From Isoptericola peretonis (lineage in GTDB: Bacteria > Actinomycetota > Actinomycetes > Actinomycetales > Cellulomonadaceae): 64,000 bases of DNA. The DNA lies in the NCBI GenBank assembly GCA_023241745.1, contig JALQCY010000001.1, positions 770,064 through 834,063 on the forward strand, given 5' to 3'. The position numbers and the translations under genes were made by a program. Below, piece after piece: positions 32,707-41,437 of this stretch. Position 1 is the stretch's first letter; each line of letters starts with the position of its first letter. The notes under the pieces were generated by a model that worked only from the letters and a program-made list of their open reading frames with translations, did not search any database and was not told the origin of the DNA.

Positions 32707-34272
32707 TCAGACCTCCGCGAGCGCCGGGACCTCCGCGACGACGGCGCCCACGAGGCGGTCGTCGGTACCGACGCCGGCGGGCAGCAGGCCCGGCAGCGCG
32801 AGCAGCGCCCGCGCGACGTCCGCCGGGGAGGCCGCCGCGGCGTCGCCCCCGCCGACCTGGGTCACCACGTCCGCGAGCTCCTGCGCCCGAGGGTCGTCCA
32901 CCAGCCGCCCGGCGGCCGCCTCGCGGCGCACCACCTCGCTCCACGCCGCCAGGGCGAACGCCGCGCCGGCCGGGACCGCGCCTGCGGCGAGCCGGTCGGC
33001 GACGATGCCGCCCCAGCGGATCGGGATCTTCTGCGTGCCGTCCATGGACACCTGCAGGGTGGTGTGCCCGGTGGCCGGGTTGGCGAACCGCTCCAGCAGC
33101 GACTCGCCGTACGCGGTCAGGTCCGCACCGTCCGGGGGCGTGAGCGTCGGCAGGGCGTCGCCCAGCATGAACGCGCGGGCCCGCTCGTGCAGCGCGGGGT
33201 CGGTCACCGCCTCGGCGAGGGTCGTGTGCCCGGCCAGCCGGCCCGCGTAGGCGAGCAGCGAGTGCGTGCCGTTGAGCATCCGGAGCTTGGCCTGCTCCCA
33301 CGGCGCGACGTCGTCGGTGAAGGTCGCGCCCGCCTGCTCCCACGCGGGCCGCGGCCCCGCGAAGCGGTCCTCGATCACCCACTGGCGGAACGGCTCCCCG
33401 ACGACGAGGCCCTCGTCCCGCGCGCCGAGCTCGCGCTCCACCGCGTCGCGCTGGGCGGGGGTCGTGGCAGGGACGATCCGGTCGACCATCGAGCACGGGA
33501 ACGTGACGTCCGTCGCGAGCCACGCCCGCAGGCCGTCGCCCGCCGCACCGGGCAGGGCGGCGTCGACGGCCTCGCCCACCAGGCGCTCGAGCACGCGCCC
33601 GTTGTCGACCATGTTGTCGCAGGTGAGCACGGTGATCGGACGCCGCTCCCCCGCAGCCTCCGCGGCCCGTCGCCGCGCCGCGAGCCCGCGCACCAGCAGG
33701 CCGACCGCGCTCTCCGCCGACCGCGCCTGCCCCTCCGGTGTGCCGAACAGGGGGTCTCGGCCCGTCCCGGTCCCCGGACGGGCCGAAACCGCCTGCTCGT
33801 CGGCGGGAACCGCATGCTCGGCAGCCAGGGCGTCGAGGTCCGCACGCACCCGCTCGACGTCGAGGCCGCCGTCCGCGCCGCGGGCGTAGCCCTTCTCCGT
33901 CACGGTGAGCGTCACGAGGTGCGTCGTGGGCGCGGCGATCGCCGCGAGCACGCGCGCGGTCTCCTCCGCCGGCCACGCGACGTCGAGCACCGACCCGACG
34001 AGGTCCAGACGGCTCTCGCGGGTGCCCGCCGTGAGCACGGAGTAGACCCCGTCCTGCGGTCGCAGCTGGTCGCGCACGGACGCGGACCGCTGCGTGACGC
34101 CGAGGATCCCCCAGCGGCGGTCGCCCGTGGCGCGTGCGGCCAGCTCCGTGAAGACGGCCTGGTGCGCCCGGTGGAACGCGCCGATCCCCAGGTGCACGAT
34201 GCCCACCTGCTCGGGGGCCACGGGCACGTCGAGGTGCGCGGGGAGGGCGGAGCGGTGGAGTCGGTCGGTCAT
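32707..34272 (-). CDS. uxuB: Mannitol dehydrogenase-family protein, probable D-fructuronate reductase
   Basis: A 521-residue long-chain polyol dehydrogenase. Seen: the N-terminal nucleotide-binding stretch IVHLGIGAFHRAHQAVF from 24, LTCDNMVDNG in the middle (the family's CDN motif), VVGEPFRQWVIED and KLRMLNGTHS with the catalytic lysine. Mannitol and fructuronate enzymes share this fold; the fructuronate call rests on the neighbours uxaC and uxuA and a LacI regulator overlapping by 4 bp. It would reduce D-fructuronate to D-mannonate with NADH. ATG 34272. A terminator follows. Confidence 0.85.
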   Translation of the reverse strand: MTDRLHRSALPAHLDVPVAPEQVGIVHLGIGAFHRAHQAVFTELAARATGDRRWGILGVTQRSASVRDQLRPQDGVYSVLTAGTRESRLDLVGSVLDVAWPAEETARVLAAIAAPTTHLVTLTVTEKGYARGADGGLDVERVRADLDALAAEHAVPADEQAVSARPGTGTGRDPLFGTPEGQARSAESAVGLLVRGLAARRRAAEAAGERRPITVLTCDNMVDNGRVLERLVGEAVDAALPGAAGDGLRAWLATDVTFPCSMVDRIVPATTPAQRDAVERELGARDEGLVVGEPFRQWVIEDRFAGPRPAWEQAGATFTDDVAPWEQAKLRMLNGTHSLLAYAGRLAGHTTLAEAVTDPALHERARAFMLGDALPTLTPPDGADLTAYGESLLERFANPATGHTTLQVSMDGTQKIPIRWGGIVADRLAAGAVPAGAAFALAAWSEVVRREAAAGRLVDDPRAQELADVVTQVGGGDAAAASPADVARALLALPGLLPAGVGTDDRLVGAVVAEVPALAEV

Positions 34273-35303
34273 GTGTCCTCCGTCGGGACGGCGTCGTCGT
34301 CGGGGTCGTCGTGCAAGGTCGGTCGGGGCGGCGCCGTCGAGCCGCGCACCACCAGCTCCACGGGCAGCACCACGGCCGCGTCGCCGAGGTCGTGGCCGGA
34401 CCTGCCGGCGCGCGCCGCGAGGTGGTCGACGGCGGCGCGGCCCGCGCTGCGCAGGTCGGTCCGCAGGGTCGTCAGGGGCGGCGCCAGGAGCTCCGCGACG
34501 TACGCGTCGTCGCACCCCACCACCGAGAGGTCGCCTGGCACGTCGAGGCCGCGCACGCGGACGCGCTCGACGAGGCCCACCGCCACCAGGTCGTTGAAGG
34601 TCACGACCGCCGTCGCGCCGGAGGCCAGGACGAGGTCCGCCGCGGCGTGCCCGCCCGCGACCTGCGGCCGGTGCGGGCCCAGCTCGACCAGCTCGACGTC
34701 CCCCAGGCGCACGGCCGCCGCGCGGAGGCCCGTCCGCCGGCGCCCGTCGGACCAGGAGCGCTCCGGCCCGCCGACGTACGCCACGCGCCGATGCCCCAGG
34801 GCGCGCAGGTGCTCGAGCGCGCGCAGCATCCCTGCGCCGTGGTCGGCCACGACGGAGGGCAGCCCGTCGACCTCGTGGTTCACGAGGACGACGGGTCTCC
34901 CCTCGAGCGCCTCGACGGAGCGCTCGACCGCGCGCGGGGAGCACAGCACGATGCCGTCCGTCTGCGGGGCGAGCCCGGCCACGGCCTCGGTCTCGAGGTC
35001 GGGGTCCTCGTCCGAGTCGACGACGAACAGCCCCAGCCCACGCTCGCGCGCCCGCGCCTGCGCGCCCTTGGCGATCGCGGCGAAGTAGGGGTTGGCGAGG
35101 TCCGGCACCACGAGTCCGATCGCGCCGGCCCGGCCGGCACGCAGCACGCTGGCGGCGCGGTTGGGGCGGTAGCCGAGCTCCCGCGCCGCCGCCGTGACCC
35201 GGTCGCGGGTCGGCGCCGCGACCCGCTCCGGCATGGTGAGCGCGCGCGACACCGTCGAGATCGAGACCCCGGCTGCCCGCGCGACGTCGTGCACCGTGAC
35301 CAT
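34269..35303 (-). CDS. LacI-family regulator of glucuronate genes
   Basis: A 344-residue LacI regulator with HTH and hinge at 2-55 (VHDVARAAGVSISTVSRALTMPERV, split here as the classic pattern with helix SISTVSRAL) and a sugar-sensor domain (GLVVPDLANPYFAAIAKGA, then GCDDAYVAELL near 275). It is divergent from uxaC and forms an operon with uxuB (4-bp overlap). Two matching 12-14 bp palindromes lie between it and uxaC, so it should repress both directions and itself, with a uronate or downstream intermediate as inducer. The start is ATG 35303; the next in-frame alternatives would cut the HTH. Confidence 0.92.
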   Translation of the reverse strand: MVTVHDVARAAGVSISTVSRALTMPERVAAPTRDRVTAAARELGYRPNRAASVLRAGRAGAIGLVVPDLANPYFAAIAKGAQARARERGLGLFVVDSDEDPDLETEAVAGLAPQTDGIVLCSPRAVERSVEALEGRPVVLVNHEVDGLPSVVADHGAGMLRALEHLRALGHRRVAYVGGPERSWSDGRRRTGLRAAAVRLGDVELVELGPHRPQVAGGHAAADLVLASGATAVVTFNDLVAVGLVERVRVRGLDVPGDLSVVGCDDAYVAELLAPPLTTLRTDLRSAGRAAVDHLAARAGRSGHDLGDAAVVLPVELVVRGSTAPPRPTLHDDPDDDAVPTEDT

Positions 35304-35336
35304 GGCGACCTCCTCCCGGCTCGCGCCGCACCTGCG

Positions 35337-35350
35337 TGCGAACGTTTGCC
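35337..35350 (-). promoter_or_regulatory. LacI operator, regulator side
   Basis: TGCGAACGTTTGCC, with near-palindromic core GCGAACGTTTGC, lies 33 bp upstream of the regulator start. It is the reverse complement of the uxaC-side site apart from the last base. Confidence 0.75.
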
Positions 35351-35458
35351 AGATCGTCCCACATCTCCCCGCCCGCCGTCACGGGCTCGGCCTCTCGGAC
35401 CCGTTCGTCCCTTCGAGCAGCCGTTCGGACTTCCCCGGCCCGCCGCCGCCAGGTACGA

Positions 35459-35472
35459 TGCAAACGTTCGCA
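35459..35472 (+). promoter_or_regulatory. LacI operator, uxaC side
   Basis: TGCAAACGTTCGCA lies 25 bp upstream of the uxaC GTG. Together with 35337-35350 it forms a matched pair about 122 bp apart centre to centre, a distance compatible with DNA looping. Confidence 0.78.
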
Positions 35473-35497
35473 TCCACTCGACGACGAGGAGCCCTCC

Positions 35498-36916
35498 GTG
35501 AGCGAGCGCTGGACCCTGCACCCCGACCGGGCGCTGCCCGCCGACCCGGCGACCCGGCCCCTGGCCCGGGAGATCTACGCCGCGGTGCGGGAGCTGCCGA
35601 TCGTGTCGATGCACGGCCACGTGCCCGTCGAGTGGTTCACGGACGACACCTCGTTCGGCGACCCCGCGCAGCTGTTCGTGGTCCCCGACCACTACCTCAC
35701 GCGCATGCTCGTGTCCCTGGGCGAGACGCTGCCGCGGCTCGGCGTGGGCTCGACGCCCGGCGAGGACGTCGAGACCGACCCGCGCGAGATCTGGCGACGC
35801 TTCTGCGCCGGCTGGAAGCACTTCCGCGGCACGCCCACCCGCTACTGGCTGGAGCACGCGCTCGTCGAGATCTTCGGCGTCACGCAGCGCCCGTCCGCCG
35901 AGACCGCGGACGTCCTCTACGACCGGGTCGCGGCGCGCATCGCCGAGGAGGACTTCCGCCCCCGCGCTCTGCTGGACGCCTTCGGCATCGAGGTCATCGC
36001 CACGACCGACCCCGCCTGGGCCACCCTGGACGCGCACGCGAAGCTCGCCGCGGACGGCTACGGCGACCGGGTGCTGCCGACCTTCCGCCCCGACCCCCTG
36101 CTGCACGTCGACCGCGCGACCTGGCGCGACGACGTCGCGCGCCTGGGCGAGGCGGCCGGGGTGGAGGTCACGTCGTACGACCGCTACCTCGAGGCCCTGC
36201 GCGCGCAGCGCGAGCGCTTCGTCGCCGCCGGCGCGCGCGCCACGGACCACGGCCACCTGTACGCCGACACGACTCCCCTGGACGACGGCGAGGCGGGCCG
36301 CATCCTCGACGCGGCGCTCGCCGGCACGGTGACCGCCGCCGAGGCGCAGGCGTTCAGCGGTCACATGCTGTTCCAGATGGCGGCGATGTCGGCCGAGGAC
36401 GGCCTCGTCATGCAGCTGCACCCGGGGGTGCTGCGCGACCACGCCCGCGCGCCGTTCGAGGCCTTCGGCCCGGACCGCGGCTACGACATCCCCGTCGTCA
36501 CCGAGTTCACGCGCTCGCTGCGCCCGGTGCTCGACGCCTTCGGTCACCACCCCGGCTTCCGGATGATCGCCTTCACGGTCGACGAGGACGTGTACTCGCG
36601 CGAGCTGGCTCCGCTGGCCGGCGTGTACCCGGCCCTGCGCCTCGGCGCGCCGTGGTGGTTCCTCGACGCCCCCGACGCGATGCGGAGGTTCCGCGAGGCG
36701 GCCACCGAGACCGCCGGCTTCAGCAACATGAGCGGCTTCGTGGACGACACGCGCGCGTTCTGCTCCATCCCCGCCCGGCACGACCTGGCCCGCCGCGTCG
36801 ACGCCGGCTACCTGGCGCGTCTCGTGGCGGAGCACCGCCTGGACCTGGACGAGGCGATCGACGTCGCGGGCGACCTCGCCTACCGGCTGCCCCAGGCGGC
36901 CTACGCCCGCCCCTGA
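35498..36916 (+). CDS. uxaC: Glucuronate isomerase
   Basis: Isomerises D-glucuronate to D-fructuronate (family members also use galacturonate to tagaturonate). The 472-residue protein has the metal-site motif MHGHV near 34, WRRFCAGWKHFRGTPTRYW near 100, and the C-terminal FSNMSGFVDDTRAFCSIPARHD. The start is GTG 35498 with GAGGAG upstream; an ATG 54 codons earlier lies before the operator and encodes non-conserved sequence. First gene of the rightward uronate cluster. Confidence 0.93.
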   Translation: MSERWTLHPDRALPADPATRPLAREIYAAVRELPIVSMHGHVPVEWFTDDTSFGDPAQLFVVPDHYLTRMLVSLGETLPRLGVGSTPGEDVETDPREIWRRFCAGWKHFRGTPTRYWLEHALVEIFGVTQRPSAETADVLYDRVAARIAEEDFRPRALLDAFGIEVIATTDPAWATLDAHAKLAADGYGDRVLPTFRPDPLLHVDRATWRDDVARLGEAAGVEVTSYDRYLEALRAQRERFVAAGARATDHGHLYADTTPLDDGEAGRILDAALAGTVTAAEAQAFSGHMLFQMAAMSAEDGLVMQLHPGVLRDHARAPFEAFGPDRGYDIPVVTEFTRSLRPVLDAFGHHPGFRMIAFTVDEDVYSRELAPLAGVYPALRLGAPWWFLDAPDAMRRFREAATETAGFSNMSGFVDDTRAFCSIPARHDLARRVDAGYLARLVAEHRLDLDEAIDVAGDLAYRLPQAAYARP

Positions 36917-36922
36917 CACCGT

Positions 36923-36977
36923 GTGGGCGCTCGATCGGCGTTGTCCCACGGGTGGGCAACGCCGATCGAGCGCCCAC
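36923..36977 (+). terminator. Perfect 21-bp hairpin between uxaC and uxuA
   Basis: Arms GTGGGCGCTCGATCGGCGTTG without its last base shown here as GTGGGCGCTCGATCGGCGTT (36923-36942), continuing to 36943, and the complement at 36957-36977. The spacer can fold into a further 5-bp stem (CCCAC 36945-36949 / GTGGG 36952-36956). It starts 7 bp after the uxaC stop, inside a co-directional cluster, so it may act as a partial terminator or 3'-end stabiliser. Confidence 0.7.
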
Positions 36978-37018
36978 GACACGGGCCGGGGACGACGACG
37001 AGCACGAGGAGTCACGCA

Positions 37019-38161
37019 GTGAAGATGGGTTTCCGCTGGTACGGCGAGGGCAACGACACGGTCACGCTGGACCACATCCGCCAGATCCCCGGGGTGGAGA
37101 CGGTGGTGTGGAGCCTGCACCACAAGCAGGCCGGAGAGGTGTGGGAGCAGGCGGAGATCGACGCCGAGATGGCGCGGATCACCGGGCTCTCCGACGAGGC
37201 ACGCGCCCGCGGGGTGACGCGCACGCTGGACGCCGACGTCGTGGAGTCGGTCAACGTGCACGAGTCGATCAAGCTCGGTCGCACGGTGCTCGGCCGCAGC
37301 CGCGACGAGGCGATCGAGAACTACGTGACGACGATCCGGCGGCTGGGTCGCGCCGGCGTGAAGGTGGTCTGCTACAACTTCATGCCCGTCTTCGACTGGC
37401 TGCGCACGGACCTGTGGCACCCGCTGCCGGACGGCTCCACCGCGCTGTACTTCGAGCGGGCGGTCGTGGACCGGATGACGCCCGAGGGCCTCATCGCCGA
37501 CATGGAGGCCGGTGCGCACGGCCTCACGCTTCCCGGGTGGGAGCCCGAGCGGCTGGCCGGCTTCGCGGAGCTCAACGCCGCCTACGTCGGCGTCACGCAC
37601 GAGGACATGTACGCCAACTACCGGTACTTCCTCGACGTCGTGGTCCCGGCGTGCGAGGAGGCCGGCGTGAAGCTCGGCGTGCACCCCGACGACCCGCCGT
37701 TCGACGTCTTCGGCTGGCCGCGCGTCGTGTCCACCCCGGACGACCTGCAGCGCGTGCTGGACCTGCACCCGAGCCCGAACCACGGCCTCACGCTGTGCCT
37801 CGGGAGCTTCTCGGCGAACCCGGCCCAGGCGCCGCTCGCGGCCGACACGGTGCGCCGGTTCGCCGAGCGGATCCACTTCACCCACGTGCGCAACATCAAG
37901 CACCTCGGCGACGGCGACTTCACCGAGGTGGGGCACCGGGCGTGCGAGGGCGACGTCGACACCGTGGGGATCATGAAGGCGTACGCCGAGGCCGGCTACA
38001 CCGGCTACGTGCGCCCCGACCACGGCCGGCACCTGTGGGACGAGAACACGACGAACAAGCCGCGTCCGGGCTACGGCCTGTACGACCGGGCGCTGGGCGT
38101 GCAGTATCTGCTCGGCGTGTGGGACGCCTTCCACCACTCCCCGCCGTCGCGCACCTCCTGA
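37019..38161 (+). CDS. uxuA: Mannonate dehydratase
   Basis: Dehydrates D-mannonate to 2-keto-3-deoxygluconate. The 380-residue protein shows MGFRWYGEGNDTVTLDHIRQ at the N-terminus, CYNFMPVFDWLRTDL near 120, HPDDPP near 222 and FTHVRNIK near 287, all typical of UxuA. The start is GTG 37019, seven bases after GAGGAG. It precedes the alpha-glucuronidase by 40 bp, so the two are probably co-transcribed; the hairpin upstream may partly isolate them from uxaC. Confidence 0.94.
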   Translation: MKMGFRWYGEGNDTVTLDHIRQIPGVETVVWSLHHKQAGEVWEQAEIDAEMARITGLSDEARARGVTRTLDADVVESVNVHESIKLGRTVLGRSRDEAIENYVTTIRRLGRAGVKVVCYNFMPVFDWLRTDLWHPLPDGSTALYFERAVVDRMTPEGLIADMEAGAHGLTLPGWEPERLAGFAELNAAYVGVTHEDMYANYRYFLDVVVPACEEAGVKLGVHPDDPPFDVFGWPRVVSTPDDLQRVLDLHPSPNHGLTLCLGSFSANPAQAPLAADTVRRFAERIHFTHVRNIKHLGDGDFTEVGHRACEGDVDTVGIMKAYAEAGYTGYVRPDHGRHLWDENTTNKPRPGYGLYDRALGVQYLLGVWDAFHHSPPSRTS

Positions 38162-38201
38162 CCGACCATCCCGTCCGCCACCGCACCCGAGGGGACCTCC
38201 G

Positions 38202-40313
38202 GTGACCATCGAAAACGATATCGAGACACCGCACCCGGCCTGGCTGCCCGACGGCGCGCTGGCCGCCGTCGGCAGACGCCGCCTCGCCCTCCTCGCGCCC
38301 GAGCCGTCCGGTCCGGCGCGCGCCACGCCCGGCGCCGGGCCCGACGGCCTCCGGGAGGTCATGGCGACCCTGCGCGCGGAGCTCGGGGGCGCGGCGTCGG
38401 CGCACGGCGGCGCCGTCGTCGGCCCGGACGACTCCCCCGACCTCCTGCTCGCCCTCGAGCCGTCAGCGCGCGACATACCCGGCGCCGGGCCGGACAGCTC
38501 GGCGGGCGGGTTCCGGCTCGTGCGCGACGACGGCCGGGTGACGGTCACGGCCTCCTCGGCGACGGCGCTGCTGCACGGCTGGTTCCACGTGGTGCGGCTC
38601 GGCGCGGCCGCGTTCGACGGGCCGGACGCCGACGAGCGCCACACCCCGGCCCTGGGGCTGCGGATGCTGGACCACTGGGACAACGTCGACGTGCACCCGT
38701 ACATGGGCCAGGTCGAGCGCGGGTACGCCGGCGGGTCGATCTTCTACGCCGACGGGCGGGTCCGCGAGGACCTGTCCCGCGTCACCACCTACGCGCGGCT
38801 CCTCGCCGCCGTCGGGATCGACCGGGTCGCGATCAACAACGTCAACGTGCACGCCCGCGAGGCGCGCCTGCTCACCGAGGACCTGCCGGAGGTCGCGCGG
38901 ATCGCGGCCGCGCTGCGGCCGTACGGCGTGCGCACCCACCTCGCGGTGAGCTTCGCCGCGCCGATGACGCTCGGCGGGCTGCCGACGTCGGACCCGCTCG
39001 ACGACGGGGTGCGCGCGTGGTGGCGCGAGGCCGCGGACCGCGTCTGGGCGGCGGTCCCCGACTTCGGCGGCTTCCTCGTCAAGGCGGACTCGGAGGGCCA
39101 GCCCGGCCCGTTCGCGTACGGGCGCGACCACGCCGACGGTGCGAACCTGCTCGCGGAGGCCGTCGCCCCGCACGGCGGCGTCGTGCACTGGCGGGCGTTC
39201 GTCTACAACCACACGCAGGACTGGCGCGACCGCGCCACGGACCGCGCCCGGGCGGCGTACGACCACTTCGCCCCGCTCGACGGCCGGTTCGCCGACAACG
39301 TGGTGGTGCAGGTCAAGCACGGGCCGCTGGACTTCCAGACCCGCGAGGCGGTCTCACCCGTGCTGTCCGCCATGCCGCGCACGAGGATCGCGCTCGAGCT
39401 GCAGGTCACCCAGGAGTACACGGGCCAGCAGCAGCACGTGTGCTACCTCGGCCCGTGGTGGAGCGAGAACCTGTCGTTCCGGCCCTGGGGTCACGACGGG
39501 GCGTCCGTGGCCGACGTCGTCGCCGGGCACGGCCCGGACGCGGCCCGCCCGGTGGCCGCCTCGGGCGGCGGGGGCATCGCCGCGGTGTCGAACGTCGGCG
39601 ACGACGCCTTCTGGACGGGCCACCCGCTGGCCCAGGCCAACCTGTACGCCTACGGGCGCCTCGCGTGGGACCCGACCCTCGACCCGACGGCCGTGCTCGA
39701 CGAGTGGATCTCCCTCACGTTCCCGGGCGCCGACGGCGCCGTCGCCCCGCGGGTGCACGACACGCTGCACGCCGTCATGGACGACTCCTGGCGCACCTAC
39801 GAGTCGTACACCGCGCCGCTCGGCGTCGGCTTCATGGTCAGCCCGCTGCGCGCGCACTACGGCCCCGACGTCGACGGGTACGAGTACTCGAAGTGGGGCA
39901 CCTACCACTTCGCCGACCGGGACGGGATCGGCGTGGACCGGACGCGCGCGACGGGCACCGGGTTCACCGGCCAGTACCCGGCGCCGTGGCGCGACGTGTA
40001 CGAGGACCTCGCCACCTGCCCGGACGAGCTGCTGCTGTTCTTCCACCACGTGCCGTACGCGCACGTGCTGCACAGCGGCACGACGGTGATCCAGCACGTC
40101 TACGACACCCACTTCGCGGGCGTGGAGCGGGTGCGCGACACGATCGCGGCCTGGGAGTCGCTGTCGGGGAGCATCCCGGCGGACGTCGACGCGCGCGTCC
40201 GGGAGCGGCTGGCGGAACAGCTACGGTCGGCCGTCGAGTGGCGCGACCAGCTCACCACGTACTTCTTCCGCAAGTCCGGTGTCCCGGACGCGCGCGGCCG
40301 CACGATCTACTGA
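38202..40313 (+). CDS. aguA: GH67 alpha-glucuronidase
   Basis: A 703-residue intracellular enzyme that removes (4-O-methyl)-D-glucuronic acid from the end of xylo-oligosaccharides. Catalytic segments are recognisable: KADSEGQPGPF (Glu near 297), GPLDFQTRE (Asp near 377) and QVTQEYTGQQQ (Glu near 405). SGGGG-type and WDPTLDP segments follow. Length matches GH67. No signal peptide, consistent with uptake of aldouronates before cleavage. The start is GTG 38202 with AGGGGA upstream. It provides glucuronate for UxaC, UxuB and UxuA next to it. Confidence 0.95.
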   Translation: MTIENDIETPHPAWLPDGALAAVGRRRLALLAPEPSGPARATPGAGPDGLREVMATLRAELGGAASAHGGAVVGPDDSPDLLLALEPSARDIPGAGPDSSAGGFRLVRDDGRVTVTASSATALLHGWFHVVRLGAAAFDGPDADERHTPALGLRMLDHWDNVDVHPYMGQVERGYAGGSIFYADGRVREDLSRVTTYARLLAAVGIDRVAINNVNVHAREARLLTEDLPEVARIAAALRPYGVRTHLAVSFAAPMTLGGLPTSDPLDDGVRAWWREAADRVWAAVPDFGGFLVKADSEGQPGPFAYGRDHADGANLLAEAVAPHGGVVHWRAFVYNHTQDWRDRATDRARAAYDHFAPLDGRFADNVVVQVKHGPLDFQTREAVSPVLSAMPRTRIALELQVTQEYTGQQQHVCYLGPWWSENLSFRPWGHDGASVADVVAGHGPDAARPVAASGGGGIAAVSNVGDDAFWTGHPLAQANLYAYGRLAWDPTLDPTAVLDEWISLTFPGADGAVAPRVHDTLHAVMDDSWRTYESYTAPLGVGFMVSPLRAHYGPDVDGYEYSKWGTYHFADRDGIGVDRTRATGTGFTGQYPAPWRDVYEDLATCPDELLLFFHHVPYAHVLHSGTTVIQHVYDTHFAGVERVRDTIAAWESLSGSIPADVDARVRERLAEQLRSAVEWRDQLTTYFFRKSGVPDARGRTIY

Positions 40314-40346
40314 CCGTGCGACACGGTGGGCACGGCGGACGGTCAG
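40310..40346. terminator. Weak inverted repeat spanning both convergent stop codons
   Basis: CTGACCGT (40310-40317) and ACGGTCAG (40339-40346) are complementary and contain the stop codons of aguA and of the GAPDH gene; an inner CCGTGC/GCACGG pair (40314-40319, 40330-40335) offers an alternative. Only 29 bp separate the two genes. Confidence 0.4.
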
Positions 40347-41341
40347 CCCCCCGCGAGCAGCTCCAGGGTGTCGACCATGCGGTGGGAGAACCCCCACTCG
40401 TTGTCGTACCAGGCCACGACCTTGACGTGCCGTCCGTCGACGCGGGTCAGCAGCGAGTCGAAGATCGACGACGCGGGGTTCCCGGTGATGTCGGAGGACA
40501 CGAGCGGGTCCTCGGAGTACTCGAGCACCCCGGCGAGCGGGCCCTGCGCGGCCGCGCGGTAGGCGGCCAGCACGTCGTCGCGCGAGACCTCGCGCTCGAC
40601 GGCGGCGTTCAGCTCGACGAGCGACCCCACCGGCACGGGGACGCGGATGGAGTCGCCCGAGAGCTTCCCGTCGAGGCGGGGCAGCACCAGCCCGATCGCC
40701 TTCGCCGCGCCTGTGGTCGTCGGCACGATGTTCACGGCGGCGGCACGAGCGCGCCGGGCGTCGCGGTGCGGGGCGTCCTGGAGGTTCTGCTCCTGGGTGT
40801 AGGCGTGGACGGTGGTCATGAACCCGTGCTCGATGCCCGCCAGGTCGTCCAGCACCGAGGCGAGCGGGGCGAGCGCGTTCGTGGTGCACGACGCGTTCGA
40901 GACGATCGTGTGCGCGGCCGGGTCGTAGGCGCCGGTGTTGACGCCGGGGGCGAGCGTGACGTCGGCGCCCGCGGACGGCGCGCTGACGAGCACCTTGCGC
41001 GCGCCGGCCTCCACGTGGGCCCGGGCCGCGTGGGCGGACGTGAACCGGCCGGTCGACTCGAGCACGACGTCGACGCCCAGGTCCCGCCACGGCAGCGCGG
41101 CCGGCTCGCGCTCGGCGAGCACGGCGATCCGGTGCCCGTCGACGACGAGGGCGTCGCCCGCGGCCTCGACCGGACGGCCCAGGCGGCCGGCCGTCGAGTC
41201 GAACGCGAGCAGCCGCGCCAGCGACGCCGGCTCCGTGAGGTCGTTGACGGCGACGACCTCCAGGTCGCCGTCCCTCTCGAGGAGTGCGCGCAGCACGTTG
41301 CGGCCTATCCGGCCGAATCCGTTGATGGCGATGCGGGTCAT
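40343..41341 (-). CDS. gap: Glyceraldehyde-3-phosphate dehydrogenase
   Basis: A 332-residue NAD-type GAPDH. Rossmann motif GFGRIGRNVLRA from residue 8, catalytic Cys in SNASCTTNALAPL near 150, the histidine in TTVHAYTQEQN near 178, and the C-terminal WYDNEWGFSHRMVDT. It stands alone, not in a pgk-tpi cluster, and converges on aguA, so it may be an extra isozyme matched to the triose phosphate made by Eda and the rhamnulose aldolase; that role is inference. ATG 41341. Confidence 0.94.
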   Translation of the reverse strand: MTRIAINGFGRIGRNVLRALLERDGDLEVVAVNDLTEPASLARLLAFDSTAGRLGRPVEAAGDALVVDGHRIAVLAEREPAALPWRDLGVDVVLESTGRFTSAHAARAHVEAGARKVLVSAPSAGADVTLAPGVNTGAYDPAAHTIVSNASCTTNALAPLASVLDDLAGIEHGFMTTVHAYTQEQNLQDAPHRDARRARAAAVNIVPTTTGAAKAIGLVLPRLDGKLSGDSIRVPVPVGSLVELNAAVEREVSRDDVLAAYRAAAQGPLAGVLEYSEDPLVSSDITGNPASSIFDSLLTRVDGRHVKVVAWYDNEWGFSHRMVDTLELLAGG

Positions 41342-41437
41342 GTGACCGTCCTTCCTGTGGGGTGGTCACCAGGCTCGCGGCGGCCGTGCGGTCGGAACAC
41401 CGGCGCGGACGCCACCCTCCGCAAGGATCTCGCCAGC

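Noticed and set aside
36923..37018. Upstream ATG start for UxuA
   Set aside because: It would translate the 21-bp hairpin. GTG 37019 has a good ribosome site and begins the conserved KMGFRWYG.
34880..38704. A 1,274-codon open frame on the minus strand across uxaC and uxuA
   Set aside because: Antisense shadow. UxaC, UxuA and the GH67 start on the plus strand are well supported, and the frame also crosses the operator pair and the hairpin.
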